This document shows positions 7,102-9,285 of a stretch of 9,285 nucleotides of DNA, piece after piece (position 1 is the stretch's first letter; the number at the start of each line of letters is the position of its first letter). The notes below the pieces were generated by a model, which saw nothing but the letters and a program-made list of their open reading frames with translations, was not told the origin of the DNA and made no database searches. The position numbers and the translations under genes are program-made. This DNA comes from an uncultured Oscillospiraceae bacterium (GTDB lineage: Bacteria > Bacillota > Clostridia > Oscillospirales > Ruminococcaceae): contig USLH01000093.1 in NCBI GenBank assembly GCA_900555435.1, positions 1-9,285 of the forward strand, given 5' to 3'.

Positions 7102-7130
7102 ATCATATCACACTGCTGCCGGGAACGCAA
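7102..7130 (-). promoter_or_regulatory. Promoter of the transglutaminase-like gene
   Basis: On the - strand: -35 TTGCGT (7125-7130), 17-bp spacer, -10 TATGAT (7102-7107) with a TGN extension. The start codon at 7072 lies about 30 nt downstream of the -10 box, with the ribosome binding site between. Confidence 0.7.
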
Positions 7131-7161
7131 CTCTTTTTTCGCCCCGTCCCGGATTTTTGCT

Positions 7162-8079
7162 TCAATCCTCGTCGTAGATCACTTCCACCTCGATGTCCGT
7201 GTCATAGTTCCCGAAGCCCCTGCCGAACAGGGTCACACCGCCGCAATTCCGGGCGTCCCGGCTGCATTCGATCGTAAAAAGCAGGCTGTTCCCGGAGAAA
7301 TCTAAAAGATCCCTTAAAAACACCCCTGGCTGCCGGATGCCGTCGATGCGGCAGCCCTCTTCGCTGACGGAAAGGGTCTTCAAAAGCCCGTACTGGGTTC
7401 CCATCCGCCACCACGCCGGGGTATAAGCTCCTGTCGGCTCCCCGAAATCCCCCGGGGAAGTAAAGGTCCCCACGGCTTTTCCATTTAAATAGAAGGAAAT
7501 GTCCGACGGCCAGTCCTGCCGATACCCCGGATATTCCGAGCAAAGCTCCAGCGTGATCCGCAGCTCCTTTACCTTCCGGTTCCGGAACAGGTATCCCGGC
7601 AGCGGATATTTCACATACCCTGACCCGAACCAGAGGATCCCTGCCTCCAGCCGCTCCGGGCTGCTGAAATACTGGGGGTCGTCGATGATCCCGATCTGCC
7701 CCGCCGCAGACGCCAGCCCGCAGGTCGGCGACACGTCGTAGTCGCAGTAATGCCCCACGGGGATGGAAAGCCGCTGCACCCCCGGCTCGGGCCTCGGCTC
7801 CCCGAACACAATGGTGCTGCGGGAAAGGATCAGCTCGCACTTCCGCTGCATTCCCCGCCTTCCGGGCGTCCGCTCCGTCCGGAGGATCCCCGCTTCCTCC
7901 AGCTGTTTTACATGCCGGGCGGTGATGGTGACGGAAAGTCCCAGCTCCTGTGCCAGCTCGCTCACGCTCCGGCTTCCCTCCGACAAAAGCGAAAGGATCT
8001 GCAGCCGGGGCTTTGACCCCAGCGCTTCAAAGAACGCATGGTTCTCCGGAATCGTCCGGATCTCTCTCTGATCCTGCAT
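7162..8079 (-). CDS. ArsR-like winged-helix transcriptional regulator with large C-terminal domain
   Basis: A 305-residue protein. Seen: an N-terminal winged helix-turn-helix of ArsR type (about 10-85), with ALGSKPRLQILSLLSEG, the recognition region VSELAQELGLSVTITARHVKQL and a basic wing (RTPGRRGMQRK). Typical ArsR proteins are about 100-120 residues; here some 220 residues follow that I cannot assign. They are rich in predicted strands and aromatic residues (GHYCDYDVSPTCGLAS, ISFYLNGKAVGTF, GAYTPAWWRMG) and contain no membrane segment. The start chosen is ATG 8077-8079, with AAGGAGGG at 8086-8093. A longer frame from TTG 8128-8130 is rejected because that TTG is part of the -35 box of this gene's own promoter. 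It is divergent from the GH2 gene, so I infer that it controls that gene, and probably itself, in response to a ligand bound by the C-terminal domain, perhaps a sugar. The usual ArsR metal-site motif ELCVCDL is absent, so metal sensing is unlikely. Confidence 0.85.
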   Translation of the reverse strand: MQDQREIRTIPENHAFFEALGSKPRLQILSLLSEGSRSVSELAQELGLSVTITARHVKQLEEAGILRTERTPGRRGMQRKCELILSRSTIVFGEPRPEPGVQRLSIPVGHYCDYDVSPTCGLASAAGQIGIIDDPQYFSSPERLEAGILWFGSGYVKYPLPGYLFRNRKVKELRITLELCSEYPGYRQDWPSDISFYLNGKAVGTFTSPGDFGEPTGAYTPAWWRMGTQYGLLKTLSVSEEGCRIDGIRQPGVFLRDLLDFSGNSLLFTIECSRDARNCGGVTLFGRGFGNYDTDIEVEVIYDED

Positions 8080-8085
8080 GGAAAA

Positions 8086-8093
8086 CCCTCCTT
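8086..8093 (-). promoter_or_regulatory. Ribosome binding site of the ArsR-like regulator
   Basis: Reads AAGGAGGG on the - strand, six bases before ATG 8077-8079. It supports a 305-residue product rather than the longer 322-residue reading. Confidence 0.85.
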
Positions 8094-8101
8094 TTTCTTT
8101 A

Positions 8102-8130
8102 ATTATACAATAAAAAAGTTTAATAGTCAA
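8102..8130 (-). promoter_or_regulatory. Promoter of the ArsR-like regulator
   Basis: On the - strand: -35 TTGACT (8125-8130), exactly 17 bp, -10 TATAAT (8102-8107). This is one mismatch from the sigma-A consensus. The leader to ATG 8079 is short (about 16 nt) and carries the ribosome binding site. The strength suggests the gene is held down by a repressor, possibly its own product. Confidence 0.88.
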
Positions 8131-8132
8131 CT
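8116..8132. promoter_or_regulatory. Candidate operator overlapping the regulator promoter
   Basis: AAGTTTAAT (8116-8124) lies in the spacer of the regulator promoter and is followed directly by AGTCAACT (8125-8132), which covers its -35 box. Both motifs recur near the GH2 start: the first exactly at 8242-8250, the second with one change as the perfect palindrome AGTTAACT at 8231-8238. A protein bound here would block the regulator promoter. The region is AT-rich, so chance repetition cannot be excluded. Confidence 0.35.
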
Positions 8133-8174
8133 CTGATTTCGTTCGTATTTTCTCGGTAAGTTTTCAAAAAATCA

Positions 8175-8203
8175 TTGACAGTCCTATCGTTTTGGTTTAT
8201 AAT
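8175..8203 (+). promoter_or_regulatory. Consensus promoter of the GH2 glycosidase gene
   Basis: -35 TTGACA (8175-8180), 17-bp spacer, -10 TATAAT (8198-8203): a perfect sigma-A consensus. Transcription should start near 8210, giving a leader of nearly 60 nt. Such a strong promoter for a catabolic gene implies control by a repressor acting downstream or upstream of it. Confidence 0.92.
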
Positions 8204-8230
8204 GCAGATAGCTGATCAAGCGGAAAATAT

Positions 8231-8250
8231 AGTTAACTTTTAAGTTTAAT
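8231..8250. promoter_or_regulatory. Candidate operator in the GH2 leader
   Basis: Contains the palindrome AGTTAACT (8231-8238), an AACTT-TT-AAGTT inverted repeat (8235-8246) and AAGTTTAAT (8242-8250). The 9-base motif also occurs in the regulator promoter spacer. It lies about 20-40 nt after the predicted transcription start and just upstream of the ribosome binding site, where bound repressor would act as a roadblock. AT-rich context limits confidence. Confidence 0.35.
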
Positions 8251-8267
8251 TTTAAGGAGGCACTTTT

Positions 8268-9285
8268 ATGGCACAGCACCCAATCCCCCGTCCGGAATAT
8301 CCCCGGCCCCAGATGATCCGGGACGCATTCTTGAACCTGAACGGCACCTGGGACTTTTCCTTTGACTTTTCCAACAGCGGCATCGACCGCAAGTATCAGC
8401 TGGAGGAAAACTTTGAGCGGACCATCACCGTCCCCTTCTGTCCGGAAAGCAAACTGTCCGGCATCGGCTTTACCGATTTCATCCCCGCCCTCTGGTACAA
8501 GCGCACCTTCACCCTGCCCGAAGAAGCACTGAACGGCCACGTCCTGCTCCATTTCGGCGCCGTGGACTATCGCTGCAAAGTCTGGGTCAACGACGTGGAA
8601 TGCGGCGGCCACCAGGGCGGTTACACCTCCTTCGCCATCGACATCACCGAAGCCGCCAAGGCCGGTGAGAACAAAGTCGTCCTCTGGGCGGAAGACGACG
8701 GCCGCAGCTGTACCCAGCCCCGGGGCAAGCAGAGCAGCAAGTACTACTCCCACGGCTGCGACTACACTCGTACCACCGGCATCTGGCAGACCGTCTGGAT
8801 CGAGTGGGTGCCTTCCACCTACATCGACTCCTACCGGGTCATTCCCGACCGCCGGAACGGCAAAGTCACGCTGAAGGCTTCCATCAAGGGCTGCACAAAA
8901 AATGCCGTCCTTACCGCTTCCGCCAGCTTTGACGGAAAGGAAGCCGGTGTTTCTGCTGTGAAAGCCGGCCCTTGCACCATACTGGAGCTGCCCCTTTCCG
9001 TTGTGGAGCTGTGGGAACCCGGCCACCCCGCACTTTACGACCTGAAACTCACCCTTAAGGGCGAGGACTACGAAGATACGATCACCGGCTACTTCGGCCT
9101 CCGGGACGTGGAAGTCCGCCCCAAGGGTATCTATTTAAACGGCAAACCCGTCTACCAGCGGCTGGTGCTGGATCAGGGCTTCTACCCTGACGGCATTTAC
9201 ACCGCTCCCACCGACGAGGATCTGAAAGCAGACATCACCCGATGCCAGGATCTGGGCTTCAACGGCGCCCGTCTGCACCAGAAGG
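8268..9285 (+). CDS. Glycoside hydrolase family 2 exo-glycosidase, 3'-partial
   Basis: The first 339 residues of a GH2 enzyme (beta-galactosidase/beta-glucuronidase/beta-mannosidase clan), cut by the right edge. Seen: N-terminal sugar-binding jelly roll (about 10-180) with LNGTWDFSFD, WYKRTF, FGAVDYRCKVWVND, GGYTSFAIDIT and the motif YTRTTGIWQTVWIE (167-179); an immunoglobulin-like domain (about 183-280) ending in LWEPGHPALYDLKL and YFGLRDVEV; then the start of the TIM barrel with YQRLVLDQGFYPDGIYTAP and GFNGARLHQK. The two catalytic glutamates lie beyond the window, so activity and substrate cannot be read; the exact GH2 subfamily is uncertain. There is no signal peptide, so it acts in the cytoplasm on imported oligosaccharides or glycosides. 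ATG 8268-8270 has AAGGAGG at 8254-8260, seven bases upstream. It is divergent from the ArsR-like regulator, its probable controller. Confidence 0.93.
   Translation, partial: MAQHPIPRPEYPRPQMIRDAFLNLNGTWDFSFDFSNSGIDRKYQLEENFERTITVPFCPESKLSGIGFTDFIPALWYKRTFTLPEEALNGHVLLHFGAVDYRCKVWVNDVECGGHQGGYTSFAIDITEAAKAGENKVVLWAEDDGRSCTQPRGKQSSKYYSHGCDYTRTTGIWQTVWIEWVPSTYIDSYRVIPDRRNGKVTLKASIKGCTKNAVLTASASFDGKEAGVSAVKAGPCTILELPLSVVELWEPGHPALYDLKLTLKGEDYEDTITGYFGLRDVEVRPKGIYLNGKPVYQRLVLDQGFYPDGIYTAPTDEDLKADITRCQDLGFNGARLHQK

Noticed and set aside
7202..7840. - strand open frame (212 codons) in another frame of the regulator gene
   Set aside because: It overlaps the ArsR-like gene on the same strand, and the Arg/Gly-rich product has no domain or ribosome binding site.
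8080..8267. Riboswitch in the GH2 leader
   Set aside because: The leader is only about 58 nt, AT-rich, and has no stable multi-stem structure or known aptamer motif; protein operators explain it better.
8184..9026. - strand open frame (280 codons) opposite the GH2 gene
   Set aside because: Antisense to clear GH2 coding sequence; the Gly/Val/Asp-rich product reflects the complement of NNC-rich codons.

Overview
The window looks like chromosomal DNA from a gut-type Bacillota (Clostridia) bacterium. The evidence is the gene set (TypA, RlmH, a YycJ/WalJ-type metallo-hydrolase, MurA), strong GGAGG ribosome binding sites, sigma-A type promoters, choline-binding-type cell-wall repeats and a cytoplasmic GH2 glycosidase. 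Coding GC is moderately high while intergenic regions are AT-rich. No rRNA, tRNA, CRISPR array, insertion sequence or phage gene is visible.

Layout. (1) Positions 3-941, + strand: the C-terminal part of an HSL-type alpha/beta hydrolase cut by the left edge. Its first ~55 codons do not look like this family and the oxyanion HGGG motif is missing, so the edge may be a chimeric join. (2) Positions 942-1005: a strong bidirectional terminator between convergent genes. (3) Positions 1006-5507, - strand: a housekeeping block transcribed murA, walJ-like hydrolase, rlmH, typA. The last three are tightly packed (ATGA overlap, then a 25-nt gap). Three of the four genes use TTG or GTG starts behind good Shine-Dalgarno sites. 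(4) Positions 5508-5707: the murA promoter and an intrinsic terminator for the next gene. (5) Positions 5708-7072, - strand: an exported transglutaminase-like protein with a C-terminal array of 20-residue cell-wall-binding repeats and its own promoter. (6) Positions 7162-8079, - strand: an ArsR-like winged-helix regulator with a large unrecognised C-terminal domain, divergent from (7) a GH2 glycosidase that starts at 8268 on the + strand and runs off the right edge.

How they work together. The murA-typA block serves cell-wall synthesis, wall-linked hydrolase function, 23S rRNA modification and ribosome-linked GTPase function. The right end looks like a small sugar-use locus: a regulator and a GH2 enzyme share a 188-bp intergenic region with two near-perfect divergent promoters and repeated AT-rich motifs that could be operators. 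The regulator's C-terminal domain as a possible sugar sensor is the most interesting open question. I see no clearly new multi-gene defence or mobile system here.
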